NCBI RefSeq assembly: GCF_048751585.1
Contig: NZ_JAZHOB010000001.1
Coordinates: forward strand, 496,001 to 560,000
Source of the DNA: G025836975 sp048751585
GTDB lineage: Bacteria > Pseudomonadota > Gammaproteobacteria > Burkholderiales > Burkholderiaceae_B
Reading direction: 5' to 3'
DNA length: 64,000 nucleotides
The notes beneath the pieces were generated by a model, which was given only the letters and a program-made list of their open reading frames with translations, did no database searches and was not told where the DNA came from. Position 1 is the stretch's first letter; the number at the start of each line of letters is the position of its first letter. A program made the translations under genes and the position numbers. This document shows positions 26,033-34,170 of this stretch, piece by piece.

Positions 26033-26127
26033 CGCGGCCGCTCCGCGCGGGCCCGCCGGACTGCGTCTGCCGGGTCCGAATTGCGTATATCATAGGACTA
26101 TCGCGAAGCACGCAGGTCCAAGACGCA

Positions 26128-26625
26128 ATGAGCACGATTCCTACCGACACACCCGCACTCAGCCATCTAGATGAAGCCGGACAGGCACGCATGGTCGACG
26201 TTGGCGGCAAGGCCTCGACCTTGCGCACCGCCGTCGCGGAAGGCCGCGTGCGCATGAGCCCGGCCGCGTACCGGCTGCTGTCCGCCCGTGAAAACGCCAA
26301 GGGCGAAGTCCTGAACACCGCCAGGGTGGCGGGCATACTGGCCGCCAAACGCTGCGCCGAACTCATACCGCTGTGCCACAGCCTGCCCCTCAATTTCGCC
26401 GGCATCGAGTTCCTGGCCGACGACGCCTCGCACAGCATAATGGTCAAGGCCACGTGCAGCACCGACTACAAGACCGGCGTCGAGATGGAGGCCATGACGG
26501 CATGCAGCATCGCGGCGCTGACCATCTACGACATGTGCAAGGCGGCCGACAAAGGCATCGTCCTGGAAAGCATACGGCTACGCTCTAAATCCGGAGGCAA
26601 AAGTGGTGACTGGCACAACGATTAA
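26128..26625 (+). CDS. moaC: Cyclic pyranopterin monophosphate synthase accessory protein MoaC
   Basis: A 165-aa enzyme that, after MoaA, completes conversion of GTP to cyclic pyranopterin monophosphate, the first molybdenum-cofactor intermediate. Family landmarks are MVDVGGKASTLRTAVAEGRV, the active-site region LIPLCHSLPLNFAGIEF, and TGVEMEAMTACSIAALTIYD, which has the catalytic-site Lys and Asp close by (MCKAADKG). It is the first gene of moaC-moaD-moaE-moaB-moeA and overlaps moaD by 23 bases. Confidence 0.95.
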   Translation: MSTIPTDTPALSHLDEAGQARMVDVGGKASTLRTAVAEGRVRMSPAAYRLLSARENAKGEVLNTARVAGILAAKRCAELIPLCHSLPLNFAGIEFLADDASHSIMVKATCSTDYKTGVEMEAMTACSIAALTIYDMCKAADKGIVLESIRLRSKSGGKSGDWHND

Positions 26626-26857
26626 GGTCCTGTATTTTGCACAGGTGGCTGAACTGACCCGGGTTCGGCAGGAAGACTGGCCCTTGCCCGCGCCCATCCG
26701 CGGCGCCGACTGGCTGTCGCAGCTGCAGGCACGCTATCCGCAACTGGCGCCCGCCGCGCGGCTAAAGCTCGCCATCAATCAATACCATGTTGCGCACGAC
26801 TGCCTCATACAGCCGGGCGACGAGCTGGCCGTTTTCGAGCCCGTGACCGGAGGCTAG
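26603..26857 (+). CDS. moaD: Molybdopterin synthase sulfur-carrier subunit MoaD
   Basis: An 84-aa ubiquitin-like protein ending in the Gly-Gly (EPVTGG) that becomes a thiocarboxylate and donates sulfur to precursor Z in complex with MoaE. It has the usual IKVLYFAQVAELTR start and PGDELAVFEPV strand. The start is GTG 26603, read with a good ribosome site (GGAGG) inside the end of moaC. A second GTG follows directly and could also be used. Confidence 0.94.
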   Translation: MVTGTTIKVLYFAQVAELTRVRQEDWPLPAPIRGADWLSQLQARYPQLAPAARLKLAINQYHVAHDCLIQPGDELAVFEPVTGG

Positions 26858-26862
26858 CAAAG

Positions 26863-27330
26863 ATGGTCATTGTTCAAGAGGCCGACTTCGACGCCGCCGC
26901 CCTTGTCGAGGAACTGCGCCGGCGCGTGGCAGGCAAGGCCGGCGCCATCGTCAGCTTTACCGGCTATGTGCGCGACTATGCCGACGACGCACCCACGCAA
27001 TCCTTGTTCCTGGAACACTACCCCGGCATGTGCGAACGCGAAATCGAAGCGCTATGCGCAACGGCGCAGTCGCGCTGGAATACGCAGCAATGCATGGTCG
27101 TGCACCGGGTGGGCGAGCTGCGCAACAGCGACCAGATCGTCTTCGTCGCCGCCGCCAGCGCCCATCGCACCGATGCCTTCAGGGCCTGCGAATACATTAT
27201 CGATGCATTGAAGACCCGTGCGCCATTCTGGAAGCGCGAAACACTGGCCACCGGCGAGCGTTTCTGGGTGCAGCAAAAAGATGCCGATGCCGCCAAAACC
27301 TCGCAATGGGAAAACCCCACGGAAACCTGA
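26863..27330 (+). CDS. moaE: Molybdopterin synthase catalytic subunit MoaE
   Basis: A 155-aa large subunit that forms a heterotetramer with MoaD and makes molybdopterin by inserting two dithiolene sulfurs. Key stretches are GAIVSFTGYVRDYADD, LEHYPGMCEREIE, the VVHRVGELRNSDQIVFVAAA core and the RAPFWKRE segment with the conserved active-site Lys. It starts 5 bp after moaD. Confidence 0.95.
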   Translation: MVIVQEADFDAAALVEELRRRVAGKAGAIVSFTGYVRDYADDAPTQSLFLEHYPGMCEREIEALCATAQSRWNTQQCMVVHRVGELRNSDQIVFVAAASAHRTDAFRACEYIIDALKTRAPFWKRETLATGERFWVQQKDADAAKTSQWENPTET

Positions 27331-27337
27331 CATCCCC

Positions 27338-27856
27338 ATGAGCAAAGCCGACACGAAGAAGCCGCCCGTTTCATTGAACTGCGCCGTCCTGACGATTTCC
27401 GACACCCGCGACGCCGGCAATGACACCTCGGGCGATTACCTGGCGGAAAGCCTGCTTGCCGCCGGCCACCGCTGCGACAAGCGTGCCATCAGTCAGGGCA
27501 ATCTGTACCAGATCCGCAAGGTCGTCAGCGACTGGATCGCGGACGATTCCATACAAATCATCCTGACCAACGGCGGCACCGGCTTCTCGCACAACAAATC
27601 CACAGCCGCCGCCATCACGCCTTTGCTGGACCAGGTCATCCCGGGTTTCGGCGAGCTGTTCCGGCATCTGTCCTTCCTGGAAATCGGCAGCTCGACCCTG
27701 CAATCGGACGCCTTCGCCGGCGCGGCGAACAACACCTTGGTATTCTGCATGCCCGGCTCGACCGGCGCCTGCAAGACGGCCTGGGAAGGCATCATCAAAG
27801 AACAACTGGACAGCACGCACCGTCCCTGCAATTTCGGCACCCACTACCATGCTTGA
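27338..27856 (+). CDS. moaB: MoaB/MogA-type molybdopterin adenylyltransferase
   Basis: A 172-aa protein of the MoaB branch of the MogA/MoaB family, which activates molybdopterin by adenylylation before metal insertion. Recognisable are NCAVLTISDTRDAGNDTSGD, the ILTNGGTGFSHNKSTAAAI nucleotide/pterin site near residue 75, and FCMPGSTGACKTAWEGII. It lies 7 bp after moaE and overlaps moeA by 8 bases. Confidence 0.93.
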   Translation: MSKADTKKPPVSLNCAVLTISDTRDAGNDTSGDYLAESLLAAGHRCDKRAISQGNLYQIRKVVSDWIADDSIQIILTNGGTGFSHNKSTAAAITPLLDQVIPGFGELFRHLSFLEIGSSTLQSDAFAGAANNTLVFCMPGSTGACKTAWEGIIKEQLDSTHRPCNFGTHYHA

Positions 27857-29054
27857 TTTCGATTCGGCGCAATCGCGCCTGTCCACGGCCGGCAAACCGC
27901 CCGCCATCACCGAGGCCTGTCCATTGCATCTGGCCAGGGGCCGCGTGCTGGCGCAAACGCTATTTGCCACACTGGATCTCCCTCCCGCCGACAACAGCGC
28001 CATGGACGGCTATGCCATACGCCATGCCGACTATGCGCCCGGCAAGCCCTTGCCGGTGCAGCAGCGCTGCTACGCCGGAGAACGCCCCGAACCGCTCAAG
28101 CCCGGCCATGCCATACGCCTGTTCACCGGCAGCCTTGTGCCGGCGGGCGCCGACACCATCGTCATGCAAGAGGACGGTGTCGAACACGATGATCGGTTCG
28201 AAATAAACCTGCCCCCCACCCTTGGCGCCCATGTCCGGCGCCAAGGCGAGGATGTGCGCGAGGGCGACCAACTTCTGCCCAAAGGCACCCTGCTGGGAGC
28301 CGCTGAAATCGCCCTGCTGGCCTCGCAAGGTTATGCCCAGATTACCACCTACGCCGCGCTGAAGGTCGGCATACTGACCACGGGCGACGAACTGGTCAGC
28401 CCCGGACAGCCTCGCGCCGACGAGCATATCTACAACTCCAACGGCCCCATGCTGGCCGCCCTGGCCGAAAACATGGGCGCCACCGTTGCCCATGTGCTGC
28501 ATGCGCGCGACACGCAGGAGTCCTTGCAAGAGGCGTTTGCCATCCTGCTGCGGGACTGCGACCTGATCCTGACCGTGGGCGGTGTCTCGGTAGGTGAAAA
28601 AGACCTGGTCAAACCCGCCATCGAACAGTTGGGCGGCGTCCTGGATCTCTGGCGCGTCTGCATGAAGCCGGGCAAGCCCGTCGCCCTGGCGCACATCGAT
28701 GGCAAGCCCGTGGTCTGCCTGCCTGGCAATCCCGTCTCGGCTTACGCCGTGTTCACCCTGCTGGTCACACCCATGCTGCGCACCATGCAAGGCCGTGCCC
28801 AGGCCATGCCTACCGTCCAGTACGGCACGCTGGTATCCGACCGCCCATTCAATGAAAAGCGGGACGAATTCCTGCGGGTCCAGGCGGCCTTCGGGCCGCA
28901 GGGCCAAACCATGCTGACGCCGTACTCGCAACAAGGCTCGGGCATCATCAGCTCCCTGCCCTGGGCCAGCGGCCTGGCCAGGATTCCCGCCGATACAGTG
29001 CTGCGGGGCGGAGACCTGGTCGCCTATTACGACCTGGCCCGCTGGCTGGCCTGA
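27849..29054 (+). CDS. moeA: Molybdopterin molybdotransferase MoeA
   Basis: A 401-aa enzyme that inserts molybdate into adenylylated molybdopterin. The N-terminal part has LPPADNSAMDGYAI and FTGSLVPAGADTIVMQEDG. The MogA-like central domain shows VGILTTGDELV, LTVGGVSVGEKDLVKPAI and KPVVCLPGNPVSA. A C-terminal domain IV follows. Its last 28 bases overlap the 3' end of convergent mobA, so the two Moco operons meet here. Confidence 0.95.
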   Translation: MLDFDSAQSRLSTAGKPPAITEACPLHLARGRVLAQTLFATLDLPPADNSAMDGYAIRHADYAPGKPLPVQQRCYAGERPEPLKPGHAIRLFTGSLVPAGADTIVMQEDGVEHDDRFEINLPPTLGAHVRRQGEDVREGDQLLPKGTLLGAAEIALLASQGYAQITTYAALKVGILTTGDELVSPGQPRADEHIYNSNGPMLAALAENMGATVAHVLHARDTQESLQEAFAILLRDCDLILTVGGVSVGEKDLVKPAIEQLGGVLDLWRVCMKPGKPVALAHIDGKPVVCLPGNPVSAYAVFTLLVTPMLRTMQGRAQAMPTVQYGTLVSDRPFNEKRDEFLRVQAAFGPQGQTMLTPYSQQGSGIISSLPWASGLARIPADTVLRGGDLVAYYDLARWLA

Positions 29055-29656
29055 ACGGCAAGCCTCAAGTCCTGGGGCGTGTTGATGTTAAAGAAAGCGC
29101 CATGGCCGCCGTCGAAGCACACCGGCACGGCTGCATGCATTTGCTGCCATAGCTGGACCTTGCGATCGCCCCCGCCCAGGTAATCGCGCAGGCTGCCCGC
29201 CAGGCTGGCATGCACCAACATGCATAAAGGATGGACACGATCCGGACCGACGGTGCCGGCATAGGCCGCAAGGGCTCCCGCTTCGTCGGCGGCGCCAGCC
29301 AGCCGCGCCACCATATCGGCCGGCAGGTTCAATACATCGACAGGCATGACCGCCAGCCAGGGCGTGGATGTGGCCGCCAGGGCGCTTGCAACGCCGGCCA
29401 GGGGCCCCAGATCGATTCCCAGCCTGGGGTCGTCGGAAACGACCCGGCCGTAATCCGCGTAGTCTTCCAGATGCCGATTGGCGCTGACCAGGACGCTGCT
29501 TACCTGCGGCGCCAGATAGCGCTGCGCATGGGCCACCAGCGGCGCGCCGTCCAGGCCAAGCAGGCCTTTGTCCACATCCAGGCTGTCTTCCTGCTGCATG
29601 CGCCGGGCCCGGCCTCCGGCCAGGATAAGGCCTGTAATCTGGGAACGCGCGATCAT
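29027..29656 (-). CDS. mobA: Molybdenum cofactor guanylyltransferase MobA
   Basis: A 209-aa enzyme that attaches GMP to molybdenum cofactor, giving the guanine-dinucleotide form needed by DMSO-reductase-family enzymes such as the formate dehydrogenase nearby. The nucleotide loop GLILAGGRARRM and DKGLLGLDG (near residue 30) are followed by VVSDDPRLGIDLGPLAGVAS and the Mg-site VMPVDVLNLPAD. A small oddity is the acidic insertion QEDSLDV in the loop after ARRM. Start 29656 overlaps the moaA stop (ATGA), so moaA and mobA are coupled. Confidence 0.92.
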   Translation of the reverse strand: MIARSQITGLILAGGRARRMQQEDSLDVDKGLLGLDGAPLVAHAQRYLAPQVSSVLVSANRHLEDYADYGRVVSDDPRLGIDLGPLAGVASALAATSTPWLAVMPVDVLNLPADMVARLAGAADEAGALAAYAGTVGPDRVHPLCMLVHASLAGSLRDYLGGGDRKVQLWQQMHAAVPVCFDGGHGAFFNINTPQDLRLAVQASQRARS

Positions 29657-30759
29657 CCGCCGATGTAGCTCATTTCGATCTTCTTGCGCTGCGCCGTTTC
29701 GCGCCCTCGCAACTCGGAATAGTGGTCGCCGCGACCAGACCAGATGGCCGCGATGCGCGCCGCGATTTCCTCGTCGCCGGCGCCGCCGCGCAACAGAGAG
29801 CGCAAGTCGTGCCCCTGGCTGGCGAACAGACAAAGAAACAGCTTGCCCTCGGGCGACAGGCGTGCGCGTGTACAGTCGCCGCAAAACGGCTGCGATACGC
29901 TGGTGATAAGGCCGATTTCGCCCGCGCCGTCGGCGTAGCGCCAGCGAGCGGCAACTTCGCCCCGATAAGCCGCCTGCGCGGGCTCCAGCGGAAACTCGGC
30001 GGCGATGCGCTGGAGAATTTCGGCGCCCGTCAGCACCTCGGATAGATTCCAGCCATTGCTGTCGCCGACATCCATGAACTCGATGAAGCGCAGGATATGG
30101 CCGCTGCCGCGGAAATGCCGCGCCATGGGAAGGATCTGATCATCGTTCAAGTCTTTCCGGACGACCATATTCACTTTTACCGGCGCCAGTCCGACGCGCG
30201 CGGCTTCATCGATGCCGCGCAATACGGTCTCGACGCTAACCCGGCTGTCGCTCATGCGCTCGAATTTATGCTCGTCCAGGGCATCTAGGCTGACCGTGAC
30301 ACGCGCAAGCCCGGCTTGCTTGAGCGCCGCGGCTTTCTTTTCCAGCAGCGTGCCGTTGGTCGTCAGGGTAATGTCCACCGGCTTGCCGTCCGGCGTGCGC
30401 AGGGCCGCCAGCATGCCGATCAGGACCTCGATGTTTTTGCGCAGTAGCGGCTCGCCGCCGGTCAGGCGCAATTTGCGCACGCCCATTTGCACCGCCACGC
30501 CGGCAACCCGGGTGATCTCTTCGAAGCTGAGCAGCGCCGAATGCGGCATGAAGGTGTAGTCGGCGTCGAACACTTCGCGCGGCATGCAATAGGTGCAGCG
30601 GAAATTGCATCGATCGGTCACTGAAATGCGCAGATCGTGCAAAGGCCGGCGGCGAGCATCAAGCAAGGGCTCTCCCGGCCCGTGCGGCGCGCCAGCCGCC
30701 AGTCCGTCCGTGGAATCGGCGGAACGATGGTCACCCGTCAGGAATATCACTTTGCTCAT
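29653..30759 (-). CDS. moaA: GTP 3',8-cyclase MoaA
   Basis: A 368-aa radical-SAM enzyme that starts cofactor synthesis from GTP. The N-terminal cluster motif is CNFRCTYCMP (near residue 52), with KLRLTGGEPLLR for SAM. The C-terminal cluster cysteines are in PFCGDCTRARLSPEGKLFLC, and the protein ends in the conserved Gly-Gly. The first ~40 residues form an extended hydrophilic leader (GLAAGAPHGPGEPLLD) typical of betaproteobacterial forms. It lies 21 bases downstream of the ModE-like regulator on the same strand. Confidence 0.95.
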   Translation of the reverse strand: MSKVIFLTGDHRSADSTDGLAAGAPHGPGEPLLDARRRPLHDLRISVTDRCNFRCTYCMPREVFDADYTFMPHSALLSFEEITRVAGVAVQMGVRKLRLTGGEPLLRKNIEVLIGMLAALRTPDGKPVDITLTTNGTLLEKKAAALKQAGLARVTVSLDALDEHKFERMSDSRVSVETVLRGIDEAARVGLAPVKVNMVVRKDLNDDQILPMARHFRGSGHILRFIEFMDVGDSNGWNLSEVLTGAEILQRIAAEFPLEPAQAAYRGEVAARWRYADGAGEIGLITSVSQPFCGDCTRARLSPEGKLFLCLFASQGHDLRSLLRGGAGDEEIAARIAAIWSGRGDHYSELRGRETAQRKKIEMSYIGG

Positions 30760-30780
30760 GGCCTAATCATAACTCCCGCG

Positions 30781-31887
30781 TCACGCTTTCAGGGCGGCCA
30801 CGATGGCCGGACCGAAGGCCTCTTCCAGCGTCTGCACCTGGCCCATATGGGTGGCGTCGTAGCCCACCAGTTGCGACACATAGGCCTGGTACTGCTCGCC
30901 GTTCATCAAATCGAACAGGCGCTGCATCTGCGGCGTCTCCAGCGTATCGCGATGCACGGCGAAAAAATAGCGCTCCTTGACCAGCGGTATGAAAGCCAGC
31001 CCGCAACGCCAGGCGGCCGTTTCGACGCCGATGCCGACATCGGCCATGCCGCTGGCGATGTGCGCCGCAATTGCCATGTGGGTGAATTCGCTGCTGTCGA
31101 AGCCTTGTACTTTCGTGGCCTCGATATCAAGCTGGGCCAGCATCAGGCTGACCAGGAAGCGCGTGCTGGACCCGATCTGCCGGTTGACGAAACGCACGTC
31201 CGGATTGATCAGATCGGCCACGGACTTGATGCCCTTGGGGTTCTCCGGTTTGACGAACAGGCCGGTGTTGCGCACAGCCAGGTGGATGAGCCGATGGCGG
31301 TCGGGATTCAGCCACGGGCTGTAGCGCTTCAGAATGGGCAGTTCGTATTCCCCTTCGGACACCTGGAATCCGGCCAGGTCGCACTCCGCGCGGTCCAGCG
31401 ATGCCAGCGCCTCGATGGCGGTGCGATAGCGCAATTCCAGCGGCGACATGTCCATGCCGTTGGCCAATTGCATCAGGCCTTCGACCGCGAAGCCGTGGCT
31501 GGCATGCAGGCGCAAGCGCTGCTGGCTTTCGGGGTAAAGGCGTTCAAGCTCTTCCTGCAGCTCGGAGGCCATGCTTTCCAGGGTGGGCATCAAGCGGGCA
31601 TCGACCCGTCGGTTCGCCCAGATAAGATGCTGGCCAAAATTGGTGAGCTTGGTGCCTTGCCGGCGCGACGTTTCAATAAGAGGCGCTTCGAATTCTTTTT
31701 CGGCGTTGCGCAAAATACCCCAGGCATGGCGGTAGGAAAGCCCGCAGGCCTTACAGGCTCCGGCGATGTGTCCGGTGGCATCGATCGCGGCCAGCAAACG
31801 CAAGACCTCGCTCAGTGCCAGCACCGTTCCGGAGGGCTTTTCCAGTACCCACTCGGAACTCAATCGCGCCTTGAATTTGTACGTCAT
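30781..31887 (-). CDS. ModE-like HTH regulator with periplasmic-binding-like sensor domain
   Basis: A 368-aa regulator. Residues ~1-105 are a ModE/LysR-style winged helix (ALSEVLRLLAAIDATGHIAG, then ACGLSYRHAWGILRNAEKEF). The rest is a substrate-binding-like domain (PBP_like/PF12727 style: LRLHASHGFAVEGLMQLA, GFQVSEGEYELP, FVNRQIGSSTRFLVSLMLAQ), with no TOBE/Mop domain, so it is not classical ModE. Its position between moaA and the divergent fds operon suggests control of formate dehydrogenase, cofactor genes or both, possibly in response to molybdate or an oxyanion. The ligand is inferred, not seen. Confidence 0.83.
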   Translation of the reverse strand: MTYKFKARLSSEWVLEKPSGTVLALSEVLRLLAAIDATGHIAGACKACGLSYRHAWGILRNAEKEFEAPLIETSRRQGTKLTNFGQHLIWANRRVDARLMPTLESMASELQEELERLYPESQQRLRLHASHGFAVEGLMQLANGMDMSPLELRYRTAIEALASLDRAECDLAGFQVSEGEYELPILKRYSPWLNPDRHRLIHLAVRNTGLFVKPENPKGIKSVADLINPDVRFVNRQIGSSTRFLVSLMLAQLDIEATKVQGFDSSEFTHMAIAAHIASGMADVGIGVETAAWRCGLAFIPLVKERYFFAVHRDTLETPQMQRLFDLMNGEQYQAYVSQLVGYDATHMGQVQTLEEAFGPAIVAALKA

Positions 31888-31919
31888 TTGTCGTCCGCCA
31901 CGGTTTTAATATGTTTTTG

Positions 31920-31936
31920 ATTTCCTATTTGGAAAT
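31920..31936. promoter_or_regulatory. Operator candidate upstream of fdsG
   Basis: ATTTCC-TATTT-GGAAAT is a perfect 17-bp dyad in the AT-rich 196-bp divergent region between the ModE-like gene and fdsG; TTTCCTATT recurs about 31 bp further on. A wider inverted repeat, TTATATGT (31940-31947) and ACATATAA (32026-32033), lies in the same gap. Confidence 0.45.
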
Positions 31937-32083
31937 TCTTTATATGTCTATTTTTTCCTATTGATTGATTGGTTTATCGCGAGTAGATTACCTCAAATAC
32001 AGAATAAATATATATGCAAAATTAAACATATAAGAGACAAATATCAATCGAGCGAACGCTCACCACCGTTGAAGGAAAGCGTC

Positions 32084-32584
32084 ATGCACACGCCGCAAGA
32101 CACCAGCGAATTCAGCCCATCCGATGACACCGTGCAGCTAGCGGTCCGGCAGGCGTTGCAACGCTATGAAGGCCAGCAAGGCAATCTGTTGCCGGTGCTG
32201 CATGCCGTGCAGCACGAACTGGGCTATATACCGCCAGGCGCCGTGCCGCTGCTGGCGCAGGCCTTGCAACTATCGCGCGCCGAGATACACGGCGTCATCA
32301 GCTTTTATGCGCACTTCCGCGACCAGCCCGCTGGCGCCGTCGTCCTGGAAGTCTGCAGGGCCGAATCCTGTCAGGCCATGGGCGGCGACGCCCTGGCCGA
32401 CCACGCCCGCCAACGCCTGGGCTGCGAATTCCACGGCACCACGCCGAACCGGGCCGCCACGCTCGAACCCGTCTACTGCCTGGGTCTTTGCGCCCAGTCG
32501 CCGGCCGTCATGATCAACGGCCGGCCGCATGCGCGCATGACGCCCGAAAAGCTCGACCGCCTGCTGCAGGCCGAGGGGGTATAA
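32084..32584 (+). CDS. fdsG: NAD-dependent formate dehydrogenase gamma subunit FdsG
   Basis: A 166-aa NuoE-like subunit with a thioredoxin-like [2Fe-2S] domain. Cluster ligands are visible as CRAESCQAMGG (two Cys) and CLGLCAQSPA (two Cys). It works with FdsB as the electron-transfer diaphorase part of the soluble NAD-linked formate dehydrogenase. ATG 32084 was chosen for its purine-rich ribosome site (GAAGGAAAG) and the family-like start; a much earlier in-frame codon lies in the AT-rich promoter. It ends 3 bp before fdsB. Confidence 0.93.
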   Translation: MHTPQDTSEFSPSDDTVQLAVRQALQRYEGQQGNLLPVLHAVQHELGYIPPGAVPLLAQALQLSRAEIHGVISFYAHFRDQPAGAVVLEVCRAESCQAMGGDALADHARQRLGCEFHGTTPNRAATLEPVYCLGLCAQSPAVMINGRPHARMTPEKLDRLLQAEGV

Positions 32585-32587
32585 GAC

Positions 32588-34159
32588 ATGAACGCCGCCA
32601 TTACCCTGTTCGTACCGAAAGACAGCGCCGCGATTGCCGTCGGCGCCGATGCGGTCGTATCCGCCATCGAGCGCGAAGCCGCCAGCCGCGGGCTGCCTGT
32701 AAACATTGTGCGCAATGGTTCGCGCGGGCTGCTCTGGCTGGAAACGCTGGTCGAGGTGGACACGCCCGCCGGCCGGGTCGCCTACGGTCCCGTCGAAGCC
32801 GACGATGTGCCCGGCCTGTTCGATGCCGGCTGGCTGCAAGGCAAGCCGCACGCCCTGGCCCATGGGCTTACCGAAGAGATCCCCTACCTGAAGAAGCAGG
32901 AGCGGCTTACCTTCGCGCGGGTCGGCATCACCGATCCGCTGTCGCTGGCCGACTACCAGGCGCGCGAAGGTTTCAAGGGACTTGAAAAGGCCCTGGCCAT
33001 GACGCCGATCGCCATTGTCGACCAGGTGGTCGATTCCGGCCTGCGCGGACGGGGCGGCGCGGCCTTCCCCACCGGCATCAAATGGAAAACAGTACTGGCC
33101 ACCGAAGCCAGCCAGAAGTACATCGTCTGCAATGCCGACGAAGGCGACTCGGGCACATTTTCCGACCGCATGCTGATGGAAGGCGATCCCTATGCCTTGA
33201 TCGAGGGCATGGCCATCGCCGGCCTGGCCGTGCAGGCCACCTACGGCTATATCTATGTGCGTTCCGAGTATCCCTATGCCATTGCCGCGCTCGAGGCCGC
33301 CATCGTTCGCGCCCGTGAAGCCGGCTGGCTGGGCGCCGACATACGCGGCAGCGACCGCCGCTTCGATCTCGAGGTCCGTTGCGCCGCCGGCGCCTATATC
33401 TGCGGCGAAGAAACCTCGCTGCTGGAAAGCCTGGAAGGCAAGCGCGCGCTGGTGCGCGCCAAGCCGCCATTGCCGGCCGTCAAAGGCCTGTTCGGGCAGC
33501 CCACCGTCATCAACAATGTGATCTCGCTGGCATCCGTGCCCATCATCCTGGCGCGCGGGGCCGCCTTCTACCGCGATTTCGGAATGGGCCGATCCAGGGG
33601 AACCCTGCCTTTCCAACTGGCGGGCAACCTGCGGCACGGCGGCCTGGTCGAAAAAGCCTTCGGCTTGACCCTGCGCGAACTGCTTTACGACTTCGGCGGC
33701 GGCAGCGCCAGCGGCAAGCCCCTGCGCGCCGTGCAGGTGGGCGGACCGCTGGGCGCCTACCTGCCGGAATCGCAATGGGACGTCCCGCTGGATTACGAAG
33801 CCTATATCGGCATCTCGGCCATGGTGGGCCACGGCGGCCTGGTTGCTTTCGACGAAACCGTCGACATGTCCAGGATGGCGGAATATGCCATGGAGTTCTG
33901 CGCCATCGAATCTTGCGGCAAATGCACGCCCTGTCGGATCGGCGCCGTGCGCGGCGCCGAGGTCATCGACAAGATCCGCCATAACGAACAGCGCGAAGAG
34001 CAGGTCGTCCTGCTGCGCGATCTTTGCGACACCATGCTGGCGGGCTCGCTGTGCGCGCTGGGCGGCATGACGCCTTATCCGGTTCTTTCGGCGCTGGAAC
34101 ACTTCCCAGAAGATTTCGGCTTGCCGACCCATCAACCCGCAAGTGCGCAAATCGCCTGA
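32588..34159 (+). CDS. fdsB: NAD-dependent formate dehydrogenase beta subunit FdsB
   Basis: A 523-aa NuoF-like flavoprotein that passes electrons from the iron-sulfur clusters through FMN to NAD+. After a ~100-residue N-terminal domain come the NADH site GRGGAAFPTGIKW (near residue 155), the FMN region VCNADEGDSGTFSDR, AAGAYICGEETSLLESLEGK and the 4Fe-4S ligands in ESCGKCTPCRIGAVRG plus a later Cys in LCDTMLAGSLCALGG. It ends 11 bp before fdsA. Confidence 0.94.
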   Translation: MNAAITLFVPKDSAAIAVGADAVVSAIEREAASRGLPVNIVRNGSRGLLWLETLVEVDTPAGRVAYGPVEADDVPGLFDAGWLQGKPHALAHGLTEEIPYLKKQERLTFARVGITDPLSLADYQAREGFKGLEKALAMTPIAIVDQVVDSGLRGRGGAAFPTGIKWKTVLATEASQKYIVCNADEGDSGTFSDRMLMEGDPYALIEGMAIAGLAVQATYGYIYVRSEYPYAIAALEAAIVRAREAGWLGADIRGSDRRFDLEVRCAAGAYICGEETSLLESLEGKRALVRAKPPLPAVKGLFGQPTVINNVISLASVPIILARGAAFYRDFGMGRSRGTLPFQLAGNLRHGGLVEKAFGLTLRELLYDFGGGSASGKPLRAVQVGGPLGAYLPESQWDVPLDYEAYIGISAMVGHGGLVAFDETVDMSRMAEYAMEFCAIESCGKCTPCRIGAVRGAEVIDKIRHNEQREEQVVLLRDLCDTMLAGSLCALGGMTPYPVLSALEHFPEDFGLPTHQPASAQIA

Positions 34160-34170
34160 CGGAGGCCATC

